Origin: Pontivivens marinum | GTDB lineage: Bacteria > Pseudomonadota > Alphaproteobacteria > Rhodobacterales > Rhodobacteraceae | Direction of reading: 5' to 3' | Assembly (NCBI RefSeq): GCF_900231835.1 | Contig: NZ_OCTN01000001.1 | Coordinates: 124,001 to 188,000 of the forward strand | Length of the DNA: 64,000 nucleotides | Shown: piece by piece, positions 28,095-36,767 of the stretch | Layout: each line of letters opens with the position of its first letter | Numbering within the stretch: position 1 is the first letter of the stretch | Program-made: the position numbers and the translations under genes | The notes under the pieces: generated by a model | What the model saw: only the letters and a program-made list of their open reading frames with translations | Told to the model about the DNA's origin: nothing | Database searches by the model: none

Positions 28095-28443
28095 GTATAT
28101 CCTATGGTGCCGCACAAATGCAGCATCGCCACGACAATCGCAGCGCGTGTGAATCGGGCGATGTTCGGGTCTGGGCCGCCCCCACGGAAACGTCGGGGTG
28201 CCGCCACGAAAACGGGCGGAATAGGCGGGCCGGGCAGTTAAGCCATCGCGTGGGTCGTTCGGTTGATCCGTGGAGCCGAACCCACGGCACGGACATATGG
28301 TCCGCGTTACGGTATCGCTCACATAATCCGCTGCACGTGCGAAGGCAAGCCCCGCTGACATACCGTTGCGGAACGGGGTTGTGGCGATGGGCGGGATGAA
28401 CGATCTATACTATTCCACCGCTTCTGACTGATCGGACTGCATC
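28095..28443. other. Divergent leader region of rhlE and mrp
   Basis: 349 bases without a gene. It holds the long 5' leader of rhlE, in which GTGGGT..TTCGG and CCGAACCCAC (28250-28285) can form a bulged stem; mrp's promoter should lie near 28390-28430. No other signal is seen. Confidence 0.45.
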
Positions 28444-29532
28444 ATGCCCCTCGACCGCGACAGCATCCTCAAGACCCTTTCCGCCATTGCCGACCCGTCT
28501 GGACAGGGCAATCTGGTCAGTGCGGACCGTGTTCGCGCGCTGAGCGTGACAAATGGCGACGTGCGATTCGTTTTAGAAATGCCGGTAGAACTGGCGCAAA
28601 ACGCTGAACCCACGCGCCTGGCCGCACAAAATGCCGTGGCAGAATTGCCCGAGGCAGGCGCCGTGTCCGTCGTCCTGACCGCCCATGCCGCACCGGGTGA
28701 GGCCGCGAAGGCCCCGCCGCCCAACCTGAAAATCGGGCGTCACCCTACCCCGCAGGCGGGACCGCAGAAAATCACAGGCATCAATCGCATCATCGCCATC
28801 GCATCAGGTAAGGGGGGCGTGGGGAAATCGACCGTTTCGTCAAACCTCGCCATTGCGCTGGCCCAACAAGGGAAGCGGGTTGGTCTGCTGGATGCCGACG
28901 TTTACGGCCCCTCGCAACCGCGGATGTTCGGCATCAATGGCCGCCCCGGTTCAGGCGAGGACGGCAAGACCATTATCCCCCTGCGCGCCCATGGCGTCAC
29001 GCTGATGTCGATCGGCTTTATGCTCAAGGAAGACGAGGCCGTCGTTTGGCGTGGCCCGATGCTGATGGGCGCTTTGCAGCAGTTCCTCGGGCAAGTTGCG
29101 TGGGGCGAGCTGGATGTGCTGCTGGTGGACCTGCCCCCCGGCACGGGCGACGTTCAGCTAACCCTGTCGCAAAAGGCGGAGCTGACCGGCGCAATCGTTG
29201 TCAGCACCCCGCAGGACATCGCCCTGCTGGATGCGCGCAAGGCACTGGACATGTTCCGCAAGACGAAAACTCCGGTGCTGGGCATGATCGAAAACATGTC
29301 CACATTCGTTTGCCCGAAATGTGGCGAGGAGACCTCGATCTTCGGCCATGGCGGTGCGCGCACCGAAGCGGAGAAACTGGGCCTGCCATTCCTGGGTGAA
29401 ATCCCGTTGAACATCGACATCCGGCTGGGTGGAGATGGTGGCGCACCCGTCGTTGCGTCCCGCCCTGATAGTGCGGAGAGCAAGACCTTTGCCCAGATCG
29501 CCCGACGTCTGATCGATGGAGGATTGGTCTGA
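28444..29532 (+). CDS. mrp: Mrp/ApbC-type Fe-S cluster carrier ATPase
   Basis: P-loop ATPase of 362 residues that carries iron-sulfur clusters to apoproteins. An N-terminal MIP18-like domain (1-80) is joined by a linker to the NTPase with the deviant Walker [10 protein letters not shown] at 122-130. The cluster-binding C-x-x-C is in [13 protein letters not shown] near residue 283-290. ATG at 28444 follows closely on weak SD. Single gene, divergent from rhlE. Confidence 0.95.
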   Translation: MPLDRDSILKTLSAIADPSGQGNLVSADRVRALSVTNGDVRFVLEMPVELAQNAEPTRLAAQNAVAELPEAGAVSVVLTAHAAPGEAAKAPPPNLKIGRHPTPQAGPQKITGINRIIAIASGKGGVGKSTVSSNLAIALAQQGKRVGLLDADVYGPSQPRMFGINGRPGSGEDGKTIIPLRAHGVTLMSIGFMLKEDEAVVWRGPMLMGALQQFLGQVAWGELDVLLVDLPPGTGDVQLTLSQKAELTGAIVVSTPQDIALLDARKALDMFRKTKTPVLGMIENMSTFVCPKCGEETSIFGHGGARTEAEKLGLPFLGEIPLNIDIRLGGDGGAPVVASRPDSAESKTFAQIARRLIDGGLV

Positions 29533-29613
29533 GAGCGGCCACAACCTATGGGCGCCTGAAATACCCCAATTCTCGCCCCATTACGGCCCCTTTCGCGATA
29601 CATATTTTTGCTG

Positions 29614-31338
29614 ATGGTACAACGGTTTGACAGTCTAGTTTCCGCCGATACTGGCACGGGACGCAATTCGGGTAAGCGGGTAGAGCTTGCCCGTCGCATC
29701 CTGATTCTGGCCTCGATCACCATTTCGATCAGTACCTCTGTGATCTGTCTAATGCTGGTTTTCGCGTTGGGACAGCCAGAGGCAGTTGTGCTGCCGGTCA
29801 TGTTCGGGTCCCTGACCTATCTGTCGATCCCGATTGCTATGCATTTGGGCATGCGTCTGAATCTGGCGAGAAACTTCTTTTTCATACTGACCATTGCAGT
29901 GGTGCTGGCTATCGGTCTGACCCCGCAGGAGGGGATCGCCTTCGGCTTTGTCGGCTATCTGCCGATATTTGTCTGCATCGGGGGCATGCTGTTCCAACGC
30001 AAAGGCGTGCTGGTTATCACAGGGTCCTCACTGCTGGTGATCGCCCTGATTGCGACCGCCGATCTGACACGTCTGCCCATTGAGCGGACAATCCAATCGC
30101 CCGGTTCTATCGCAACGATTTCAATGCGCCACGGGATGGCCGTGCTGTTCACCTCGGTTCTGGTGATCGTTGCGATGGGCCTTTACGATGATATGTTGCA
30201 ACGGCTGCGCACAGCCCGCGATCAGGCGCGGCGCGCGTCCGAGAGCAAGACCAGCTTCCTCGCCAATGTAAGTCATGAGGTTCGCACGCCGCTAAATGCC
30301 ATCCTGGGCATGGCGGAAATCCTGCGCAGCACTGAGCTGAACGAGGATCAACGGCGCAAGGTTGAGACCATCGCCGAGAGTGGATCGACCCTGCTGGAAA
30401 TGCTCAATGATATCCTCGACATCTCACGGTTGGAGGCAGATCGCATGCCGATCTCCCCCGCCCGTCAGGATAGCTCGGACCTGATTGCAGGGGTTGAGCG
30501 TCTATGGGGACCGATTGCCGAGGATAAGAACCTGCAATGCCTGATCGATTTCGACCCCGATATCCCTGAGGCGATTGAGATTGACGCCCAGCGGTTCCGT
30601 CAGTGCATGAACAACCTGATGTCGAATGCGATCAAATTTACAGCCAGTGGCTTCGTTCGGATTTCGGCCCGTTGGGATGACCGCACAGGCTCCCCCACGC
30701 GACTGGTAATTGACGTTCAGGATACCGGTATCGGCATGCCCCCCGACGCAGCAAGCCGCGTTTTCGACCCGTTCGGGCAGGCTGATGACACCATCATGGG
30801 CACCTTTGGCGGGTCGGGCATGGGGCTGACCATCACGCGGCAGCTTGCCAAAATGATGGGCGGCGACCTGACATTTAAATCGGTTGCCGGTCAGGGCACG
30901 ATTTTCACCCTGACCATCAGCGCGAAGGCATTGCAGGCAGAGGCCCCCCGTGACCCTCGCGATGCCACCCCTGCCATTGGCCTGCGTGTGTTGGTCGTTG
31001 ATGACATCCCGACAAATCTGATGGTTGCCGCCACTTATATACGGGCCTTGGGCGCGCAAGTGGATGAGGCGATGAGCGGCGATCAGGCGGTTGAGCTGAT
31101 GCGAAACCAAGCCTTTGATCTGGTGCTGCTGGACATGCACATGCCCGATACGGACGGATTGTGGGTGTTGGAGAAGGTCAGCACGTTCCGCCGTCCGCCC
31201 CCACCGATTGTCATGATCACCGCCGGCGCGACCGAGGCGGAGATGGACCGTGCCCGCGAATTGGGCGCGCGTGATGTGCTGATCAAACCCCTAACGCCAC
31301 GTCTGTTGGAAAGCCTGCTGCGCAACTATGCGGCGTGA
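29614..31338 (+). CDS. Hybrid sensor histidine kinase with receiver domain
   Basis: Inner-membrane kinase of 574 residues. Five to six hydrophobic segments at about 28-185 form the sensor; no sizeable periplasmic domain is visible, so it probably senses a signal in or near the membrane. HisKA carries His221 in NVSHEVRTPLNAILG; HATPase_c shows DTGIGMP and GGSGMGLTI; the C-terminal receiver has phosphoacceptor Asp507 in LVLLDMHMPDTDG and Lys in VLIKPLTP. A TTG start at 29608 is an alternative. No cognate regulator is adjacent. Confidence 0.88.
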   Translation: MVQRFDSLVSADTGTGRNSGKRVELARRILILASITISISTSVICLMLVFALGQPEAVVLPVMFGSLTYLSIPIAMHLGMRLNLARNFFFILTIAVVLAIGLTPQEGIAFGFVGYLPIFVCIGGMLFQRKGVLVITGSSLLVIALIATADLTRLPIERTIQSPGSIATISMRHGMAVLFTSVLVIVAMGLYDDMLQRLRTARDQARRASESKTSFLANVSHEVRTPLNAILGMAEILRSTELNEDQRRKVETIAESGSTLLEMLNDILDISRLEADRMPISPARQDSSDLIAGVERLWGPIAEDKNLQCLIDFDPDIPEAIEIDAQRFRQCMNNLMSNAIKFTASGFVRISARWDDRTGSPTRLVIDVQDTGIGMPPDAASRVFDPFGQADDTIMGTFGGSGMGLTITRQLAKMMGGDLTFKSVAGQGTIFTLTISAKALQAEAPRDPRDATPAIGLRVLVVDDIPTNLMVAATYIRALGAQVDEAMSGDQAVELMRNQAFDLVLLDMHMPDTDGLWVLEKVSTFRRPPPPIVMITAGATEAEMDRARELGARDVLIKPLTPRLLESLLRNYAA

Positions 31339-31420
31339 TCGCGGTGTTGCAGTAGGCTTGCGCTAATTGTGGCCCCTTGCTAACGCATGCAAACCCGAAT
31401 TGAGCTGAAGGACGCCGGAC

Positions 31421-31984
31421 ATGGCCAAGATCAACGGAAACGAGATTCGCCCCGGCTATACGCTGGAGCATAATGGTGGCCTGTGGGTCGCCGTAAAGGT
31501 CGGCCACGTAAAGCCGGGCAAGGGCGGTGCATTCGCACAGGTCGAGATGAAGAACCTGCGCAACGGTTCCAAACTGAACGAACGCTTCCGTTCCGCCGAT
31601 AAGGTCGAGCGTGTGCGTTTGGAGCAGAAGGACCAGCAGTTCCTGTACGAAACTGACGGCATGTTGGTGTTCATGGACAATGAGACATTCGAGCAGATCG
31701 AAATTTCAGCCGAGATCCTGGGGGAGCGTCGTCCCTTCTTGCAGGACGGCATGACCATCAAGGTTGAATATCACGAGGCCGAGCCGCTGAATGCGTCCCT
31801 GCCTGAGCGTGTGACCTGCACAATCGTTGAGACGGAGCCTGTCGTTAAGGGCCAGACCGCCGCAAACTCGTTCAAGCCTGCGGTGCTGGACAATGGCGTG
31901 CGCGTCATGGTTCCGCCCTTTGTCGCACAGGACGAGGCCATCGTCGTTTCTACGGAAACGATGGAATATGTTGAGCGTGCCTAA
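31421..31984 (+). CDS. efp: Elongation factor P
   Basis: Translation factor of 187 residues that relieves stalling at proline runs. The three-domain layout is complete, with Lys34 at the loop tip in KPGKGGAF. Presence of Lys fits a beta-lysylated form; EpmA/EpmB genes are not in this window. AAGGACGCC precedes the ATG. A GC-rich hairpin follows the stop. Confidence 0.97.
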   Translation: MAKINGNEIRPGYTLEHNGGLWVAVKVGHVKPGKGGAFAQVEMKNLRNGSKLNERFRSADKVERVRLEQKDQQFLYETDGMLVFMDNETFEQIEISAEILGERRPFLQDGMTIKVEYHEAEPLNASLPERVTCTIVETEPVVKGQTAANSFKPAVLDNGVRVMVPPFVAQDEAIVVSTETMEYVERA

Positions 31985-31994
31985 GCACATCCAT

Positions 31995-32020
31995 GCCCCC
32001 GCCACATAATTGGCGGGGGC
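31995..32020. terminator. Hairpin between efp and the YHYH gene
   Basis: GCCCCCGCCA and TGGCGGGGGC form a ten-base perfect stem with loop CATAAT in the 50-base gap between convergent genes. No T-tract is present; it likely stops transcription from both sides. Confidence 0.6.
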
Positions 32021-32034
32021 AGACCAGCGCACCG

Positions 32035-32814
32035 CTACCCACGTGGGCGCGCTTCCGGCTCCGCATCGCCCCATAGGCAACGCGGATAAAACGGGTAGGT
32101 ATCGGTGGCGAAATAGACGTAGTCACCGTTCAGGTAACCGCCATTACACTCATCCAGCAGACCTGATCCCTCAACATACTGATAATCCTGCACATAGGTG
32201 CCGTCATAGGCGCCACCGGGTGCTGTGGGGCGCGTGCCGGACTTTAACTGCCAGCTCGACGTCATAGCCGCGCCAACATAGTGGATTTCAAACCCGTCAG
32301 CGGCATAGCCCAGTTGCGTACCGTCCATTCCCGCCATCAGCAGGTTGGACACCGCGTGGTAATGATACAGGCCATCCGGCCCGACATGGGCGTTCGCCTC
32401 GTCCATGCCCAAGCTTTGCGCAGCCCCGATCCCCTCAAGATTCCAGCCCGAGGAGTTGTCCCGCGAAAATCCGCGTGGGGAACTGGCATCGTACCAATCC
32501 GCTGTGCCCGGACGGATAGCAACGCCATTCAGGCTGATACCAATTGTGCCGCGCGTACTGGGCTGATCGTTTTTCACGGGCGTCGCATCAACGCAGAACG
32601 TGTAATCGCGGGCGCGAATGGCGTTTGGATTGCCACGATTCGGGAATTGGCCGGTTTCATGATCCGGCAAACCATCCGAAACGATGCAGATATCATCGCC
32701 CTGCACCACGACCTCACCCGCGGAGTGGGCCCCTACGGCGGCGAAATATAAAACCGCTGCGCCACAGGCGATTCCGGCCTTTGCCAATATTTTTGTGTTC
32801 AAAACTTCAGCCAT
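32035..32814 (-). CDS. Exported YHYH-domain protein
   Basis: Protein of 259 residues with a signal peptide (about 1-32, cleaved after AHSA). The domain hallmark YHYH appears in GPDGLYHYHAVSN, preceded by DEANAHVGPDG; several Cys (ICIVSD, TFCVDA, LDECNGG, PRCLWG) suggest disulfides. YHYH proteins occur in secreted or surface-located proteins of marine bacteria and have no settled function. Start at 32814 has GGGGACGC upstream. It diverges from a small membrane protein gene at 32957. Confidence 0.82.
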   Translation of the reverse strand: MAEVLNTKILAKAGIACGAAVLYFAAVGAHSAGEVVVQGDDICIVSDGLPDHETGQFPNRGNPNAIRARDYTFCVDATPVKNDQPSTRGTIGISLNGVAIRPGTADWYDASSPRGFSRDNSSGWNLEGIGAAQSLGMDEANAHVGPDGLYHYHAVSNLLMAGMDGTQLGYAADGFEIHYVGAAMTSSWQLKSGTRPTAPGGAYDGTYVQDYQYVEGSGLLDECNGGYLNGDYVYFATDTYPFYPRCLWGDAEPEARPRG

Positions 32815-32956
32815 GATGCGTCCCCAAATCAATGTCTTGCCGGTGATACGCAGCGGCGGGGAATGCTCCGTCGGTATTTTTTTAAAAACCTCGAAATTAA
32901 TCTGAAACTTTCCTCGAAGATGCTCCGTAGCTTCTGCACTGAACGAGGAGATACAG

Positions 32957-33130
32957 ATGTCAGTGGAAAAGTTTGCCAAGGTGGAGCGCGTTTTGACTGC
33001 AATCGCAGCAAGCCTGCTGATCCTTTGCGCGGTGGTGGTTGTGTTGCAAATGCCGCAACAACCCGCGGAAATGATCCTGGACACTATGGTCGAAATTTTC
33101 TCTTACACAGGTACTGCACAGGGCCAATAA
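32957..33130 (+). CDS. Small single-span membrane protein (57 residues)
   Basis: An unlisted short gene: ATG at 32957 behind a clear GAGGAGA site, TAA at 33128-33130. The product starts MSVEKFAKVERVL, continues through a hydrophobic span at about 12-30 (TAIAASLLILCAVVVVL) and ends in a short acidic tail with EIFSYTGTAQGQ. It looks like a membrane-anchored micropeptide with the N-terminus cytoplasmic. I do not recognise a family. It lies alone between the divergent YHYH gene and suhB, and a hairpin follows 24 bases after its stop, consistent with an independent transcript. Confidence 0.6.
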   Translation: MSVEKFAKVERVLTAIAASLLILCAVVVVLQMPQQPAEMILDTMVEIFSYTGTAQGQ

Positions 33131-33154
33131 CCTGTGCAGCGATGGGGGCGCGGC

Positions 33155-33187
33155 GGTCTGCATCCTTGTGGGGGCGGGATGCAGACC
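33155..33187 (+). terminator. Hairpin after the small membrane-protein gene
   Basis: GGTCTGCATCC and GGATGCAGACC pair perfectly over 11 bases with an 11-base G-rich loop. It starts 24 bases after the small gene's stop and has no T-tract. Confidence 0.5.
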
Positions 33188-33271
33188 AGGTGGCAACACC
33201 GTTAGCCCTATTGCATAAAGTGTCGTGGCAGAGTACCCCGCCGCCTTGTTCCATTCGCTGTCAGGTGCCCT

Positions 33272-34063
33272 ATGTCCGTCGCTTCCGCCAACATCAACAT
33301 CATGATCAAGGCTGCGCGCAAGGCCGCGCGGCAACTCATCCGAGATTTCGGTGAGGTCGAAAACCTTCAGGTTTCTATGAAGGGTGCAGGCGATTTCGTC
33401 AGCAAGGCGGATTTTAAAGCCGAAGAAACCATTCAGAACGAATTGATGTCTGCACGTCCCAATTACGGTTGGGTTGGCGAAGAATCACGTTCCATCGCGG
33501 GCACCGACCCGACCCGTCGCTGGATCGTTGATCCGCTGGACGGCACAACAAACTTCCTGCACGGCATGCCTCACTGGGCGATTTCTATTGCGCTGGAGCA
33601 TAAGGGCGAAATCGTCGCTGGCGTTGTCTATGACCCGATCAAGGACGAAATGTTCGTGGCGGAGAAGGGCGGCGGCGCATGGCTGAATGATCGCCGTCTG
33701 CGCGTTTCCGGCCGTCGTGAGATGATCGAGATGGTTTTCGCCACCGGTATCCCCTTCGCGAGCACCGGCGACCTGCCCGAGACGCTGCGTGATTTGAGCC
33801 GTCTGATGCCTCATTGCGCCGGTGTACGCCGCTGGGGTTCGGCCGCGCTGGACCTCGCCTATGTGGCTGCTGGCCGCTATGACGGTTACTGGGAGCGTAA
33901 CCTGAATTCGTGGGACATCGCAGCGGGCCTGATTCTGGTTAAAGAGGCTGGTGGCCTGACCGGCCCCATCGAATTGGATGAAAGCATCATCGAAAGCGGT
34001 TCGGTCATTGCAGCGAACGAGCCGGTCTTTGACCGCTTCGCAAAGATCATCCGCAATACATGA
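33272..34063 (+). CDS. suhB: Inositol monophosphatase family protein (SuhB-like)
   Basis: Phosphatase of 263 residues with the full metal site: GEES at 69-72, DPLDGT at 87-92 and SWDIAAGLILVKEAGG near the end. Length and motifs match SuhB-type inositol-1-phosphatases, which in enterobacteria also take part in rRNA antitermination. Its stop overlaps the start of the VasI-like gene by four bases. Distinct from the HisN-like protein at 37-846. Confidence 0.9.
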   Translation: MSVASANINIMIKAARKAARQLIRDFGEVENLQVSMKGAGDFVSKADFKAEETIQNELMSARPNYGWVGEESRSIAGTDPTRRWIVDPLDGTTNFLHGMPHWAISIALEHKGEIVAGVVYDPIKDEMFVAEKGGGAWLNDRRLRVSGRREMIEMVFATGIPFASTGDLPETLRDLSRLMPHCAGVRRWGSAALDLAYVAAGRYDGYWERNLNSWDIAAGLILVKEAGGLTGPIELDESIIESGSVIAANEPVFDRFAKIIRNT

Positions 34064-34677
34064 TCCGGCTGGCCGCTCTGCTAATGCTTGGCGCATTTGG
34101 TGCGCAGGCGCAGCAGGGCGCGCCGCTGGAACAGGCAATTAGCCAATGCGCGGGCATCGCCTCGCGCCTTGACCGGCTGGATTGCTATGACGCGATCCCA
34201 CCTAATTTCGATATTGCCGTGGTTAGCAATAATAGCTGGGTCCACAGCACCCGTCCCGACAGCGCAGGTGGCCCGCCATTACAGGCGCTGACCCTGACAG
34301 CGGATAGCGGCACATCCGGATTTGGCGAACCGGTACAACTGGTCGCGCTGTGCCGCGCCAACAGCACAGAAGTTTTCATCCAGTGGCATGAATATCTGGG
34401 CGCTGATGGCGCACAGGGGGATGATGCGATCAAGCATGTGACCCTGACCATTGATGATGGCCCGCCCGAAACGGGCCAGTGGCCGATTTCGGATGATGTC
34501 GAGGCGACCTTTACCCCCGAATGGGGTGGTACGTTGCTGCGGCAATTGGCAGAGGCGCAGCAACTGACCGCAGAAATAACCCCTTACGATCAACGCCCGA
34601 TTACCGCGGTGTTTAACGTGCAGGGGCTGGCGCAGGCGATTGAGCCACTGACCAGCGCCTGCAACTGGGAACTTTAG
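34060..34677 (+). CDS. Exported VasI/TagO-like protein
   Basis: Protein of 205 residues with a signal peptide (1-17). ISQCAGIASRLDRLDCYDAI after the signal and PITAVFNVQGLAQAIEPLTSACNW at the end match the VC_A0118 (VasI/TagO) family, first named from type VI secretion loci, as I remember it. No T6SS gene is nearby, so the name is only a similarity and the role here is unknown. Translationally coupled to suhB. Confidence 0.65.
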   Translation: MIRLAALLMLGAFGAQAQQGAPLEQAISQCAGIASRLDRLDCYDAIPPNFDIAVVSNNSWVHSTRPDSAGGPPLQALTLTADSGTSGFGEPVQLVALCRANSTEVFIQWHEYLGADGAQGDDAIKHVTLTIDDGPPETGQWPISDDVEATFTPEWGGTLLRQLAEAQQLTAEITPYDQRPITAVFNVQGLAQAIEPLTSACNWEL

Positions 34678-34681
34678 CGGT

Positions 34682-35431
34682 TCAGTCGATCCGGTGCAGC
34701 ACAGCCTCACCCGCCTGCATTGCGCCGATGGCGCGGTCGAACCGCAGATAGGCAATGCCCTGACCGTTCGCCGTAGTGTACAGGGTTCCGGCCACACGAT
34801 CACCAGACAGGATTTCGGTGCCGGTTGGCGGCACAGGCCCCTCAACCGACACGCGCGCCAATCCTTTGCGCAGTTCGGTTTTGTGCTTCATACGGGCGGT
34901 GACCTCCTGCCCGACATAGCATCCCTTACGAAAATCAACGCCGGACAGGCGCTCGAACCCGACCTCCAGCAGATAGGATTCGTTGGGAATCAGCTCCACG
35001 CCTGTTTCAGGAACCAGCGCTGCAACGCGGCGGGCATCATAATCGGCGCGGTTCATGCCATCTGCGCTGCCATATTTGCGCCATCCCATTCCGGCATCAC
35101 GGGGATCACGCACCGCGCCCGGCACCTCATCCGCCAACGCGGCGACCTGCATTTCAACCGGTGCGATCTGCACATCGGCCCGCAGGCGGTACATGTTCAG
35201 CCGTTGCAACAACGCTGGCGCCAGTTCTGCCGCAACGTCAAGGAGATGGCCATCCCCCTCACGCAGCACAAAGAAGTCAGCCAGATACTTTCCCTGCGGT
35301 GATAACAGCGCCGCATAGACCGGCCCCGCATCCACCTTTGCTATATCGTTCGAGATAAGACCCTGCAAAAAGTCGTGCGTATCTGCGCCGGTCAGGCCCA
35401 GTATCTGCCGATCGGCAAGAGCATGCGTCAT
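34682..35431 (-). CDS. ygfZ: YgfZ/GcvT-like folate-binding protein
   Basis: Protein of 249 residues of the tRNA-modifying/Fe-S maintenance YgfZ family. The signature KGCYVGQE is at 169-176 with the conserved Cys171. YgfZ uses tetrahydrofolate and supports activity of certain Fe-S enzymes. Its stop is four bases from that of the VasI-like gene on the other strand. Single gene. Confidence 0.9.
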   Translation of the reverse strand: MTHALADRQILGLTGADTHDFLQGLISNDIAKVDAGPVYAALLSPQGKYLADFFVLREGDGHLLDVAAELAPALLQRLNMYRLRADVQIAPVEMQVAALADEVPGAVRDPRDAGMGWRKYGSADGMNRADYDARRVAALVPETGVELIPNESYLLEVGFERLSGVDFRKGCYVGQEVTARMKHKTELRKGLARVSVEGPVPPTGTEILSGDRVAGTLYTTANGQGIAYLRFDRAIGAMQAGEAVLHRID

Positions 35432-35505
35432 CTTTGTATCCTTTCATGCAGCGTCCCCGACCCATATAGGTACTGAAACACAGAGTCACAGGAGCGTTCC
35501 ACAAT

Positions 35506-36189
35506 ATGGCCGCACCGATAAGCATTGTTATACCGACACTAAACGCGGCTGCGAATTTAGGCCCGTCTTTATCCGCATTGAGCGACGGCCTGTTCGAGGG
35601 GCTGGTTGCCGAGCTGATCTTTGCCGATGGCGGATCGACCGACAGCACGGCAGAGGTCGCGGATGAGGTAGGCGCTCGCCTGATTACCGCACCTCGCGGG
35701 CGTGGCACGCAACTGGCCGCCGGATGCGCCGCCGCTCATGGCGAATGGTTGCTGATCCTGCACGCCGACACGCAGCTATGCGCAAACTGGACGCAGGCCG
35801 TGCGCGATCACATGAATACCAAACCTGACTGCGCCGGTTGGTTCCGCCTACGGTTCAATACCTCGTCGCCTGCGGGCCGCTTGGTTGCCGGTTGGGCAAA
35901 CCTGCGGGCGCGGTGGTTCGGCCTGCCCTATGGCGATCAGGGATTGCTGGTGCGCAAAAGCGTGTATCGCGCCGCCGGTGGCTATGACGAAGTTCCCTTG
36001 ATGGAAGATGTCGCCTTGGTCCGCCGCCTGCGCCTGTCGCCGCTGGATGCTGTTGCGAACACATCGGCAGAGCGATACGAGCGTGACGGGTGGCTGCGAC
36101 GCGGGTGGCGCAATTTGACCACCTTGGCCCTTTATTACGTGGGCGTTTCCCCCGAACGTCTGGCCGCACGATATGTGAGCGTAAAGTGA
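35506..36189 (+). CDS. Glycosyltransferase family 2, selenodomain-associated type 2
   Basis: GT-A protein of 227 residues that fits the TIGR04283 family. N-terminal ISIVIPTLNAAANLGPSL, FADGGSTDST and HADTQL (DxD-like) mark the nucleotide-sugar site; GLPYGDQGLLVRK and MEDVALVRRL are family-specific. Coupled by GTGA overlap to the next gene, its standard partner. The acceptor is unknown; no radical SAM or selenium gene is seen here. Confidence 0.85.
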   Translation: MAAPISIVIPTLNAAANLGPSLSALSDGLFEGLVAELIFADGGSTDSTAEVADEVGARLITAPRGRGTQLAAGCAAAHGEWLLILHADTQLCANWTQAVRDHMNTKPDCAGWFRLRFNTSSPAGRLVAGWANLRARWFGLPYGDQGLLVRKSVYRAAGGYDEVPLMEDVALVRRLRLSPLDAVANTSAERYERDGWLRRGWRNLTTLALYYVGVSPERLAARYVSVK

Positions 36190-36767
36190 AGCCGCATCTG
36201 GTTATATTCGTTAAGGAGCCGCGCCCCGGTCGGGTAAAAACGCGGCTGGGCGCTGACATCGGACCAGTTGCCGCCGCATGGTGGTTTCGCCATCAAACAC
36301 GCCGCTTGATCCGCAGGCTCAGCACCGATCCGCGCTGGCACACCGTGCTGGCCGTCGCGCCCGATCGTGAAGGGTTGGAAAGCCGCAATTGGCCCGTTCA
36401 CCTGCCCCGCCATGCGCAGGGCCGTGGGAATCTGGGCGACCGGATGGCCCGTGCATTGCGCGACATGCCTGCCGGTCCTGTGATGGTTATCGGCGCAGAT
36501 ATCCCCGGCATCACCCCCCCGCGCATTGCGGAGGCTCTGGCCGCGCTGAAATCCCATGACGCCGTTTTCGGCCCCGCCCCCGATGGTGGCTATTGGCTGA
36601 TCGGGCTAAAGCGCACCCGCGCCATCCCGCCAACGCTGTTCGAAAATGTGCGTTGGTCCACAGAACATGCGCTGGCAGATACGCGCGCAACGCTGCCGGA
36701 TCATTCCATCGCACTGGTTGCCAGCCTACGCGATGTGGACACGGTCAAGGATTTGCCCGTCGCCTAG
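36186..36767 (+). CDS. Glycosyltransferase-like protein (DUF2064, TIGR04282 type)
   Basis: Protein of 193 residues starting at GTG (36186-36188), which overlaps the previous stop. KEPRPGRVKTRLG at 9-21 resembles the nucleotidyl-binding loop, and IGADIPGI plus GPAPDGGYWLIGL are hallmarks of DUF2064. The long upstream frame (from 36090) lies inside the previous gene and is not used. It probably acts with the upstream GT2 protein on one surface or cofactor product. Confidence 0.85.
   Translation: MKPHLVIFVKEPRPGRVKTRLGADIGPVAAAWWFRHQTRRLIRRLSTDPRWHTVLAVAPDREGLESRNWPVHLPRHAQGRGNLGDRMARALRDMPAGPVMVIGADIPGITPPRIAEALAALKSHDAVFGPAPDGGYWLIGLKRTRAIPPTLFENVRWSTEHALADTRATLPDHSIALVASLRDVDTVKDLPVA

Noticed and set aside
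34060-34677. Type VI secretion locus
   Set aside because: Only one VasI-like gene; no tss core genes in the window.
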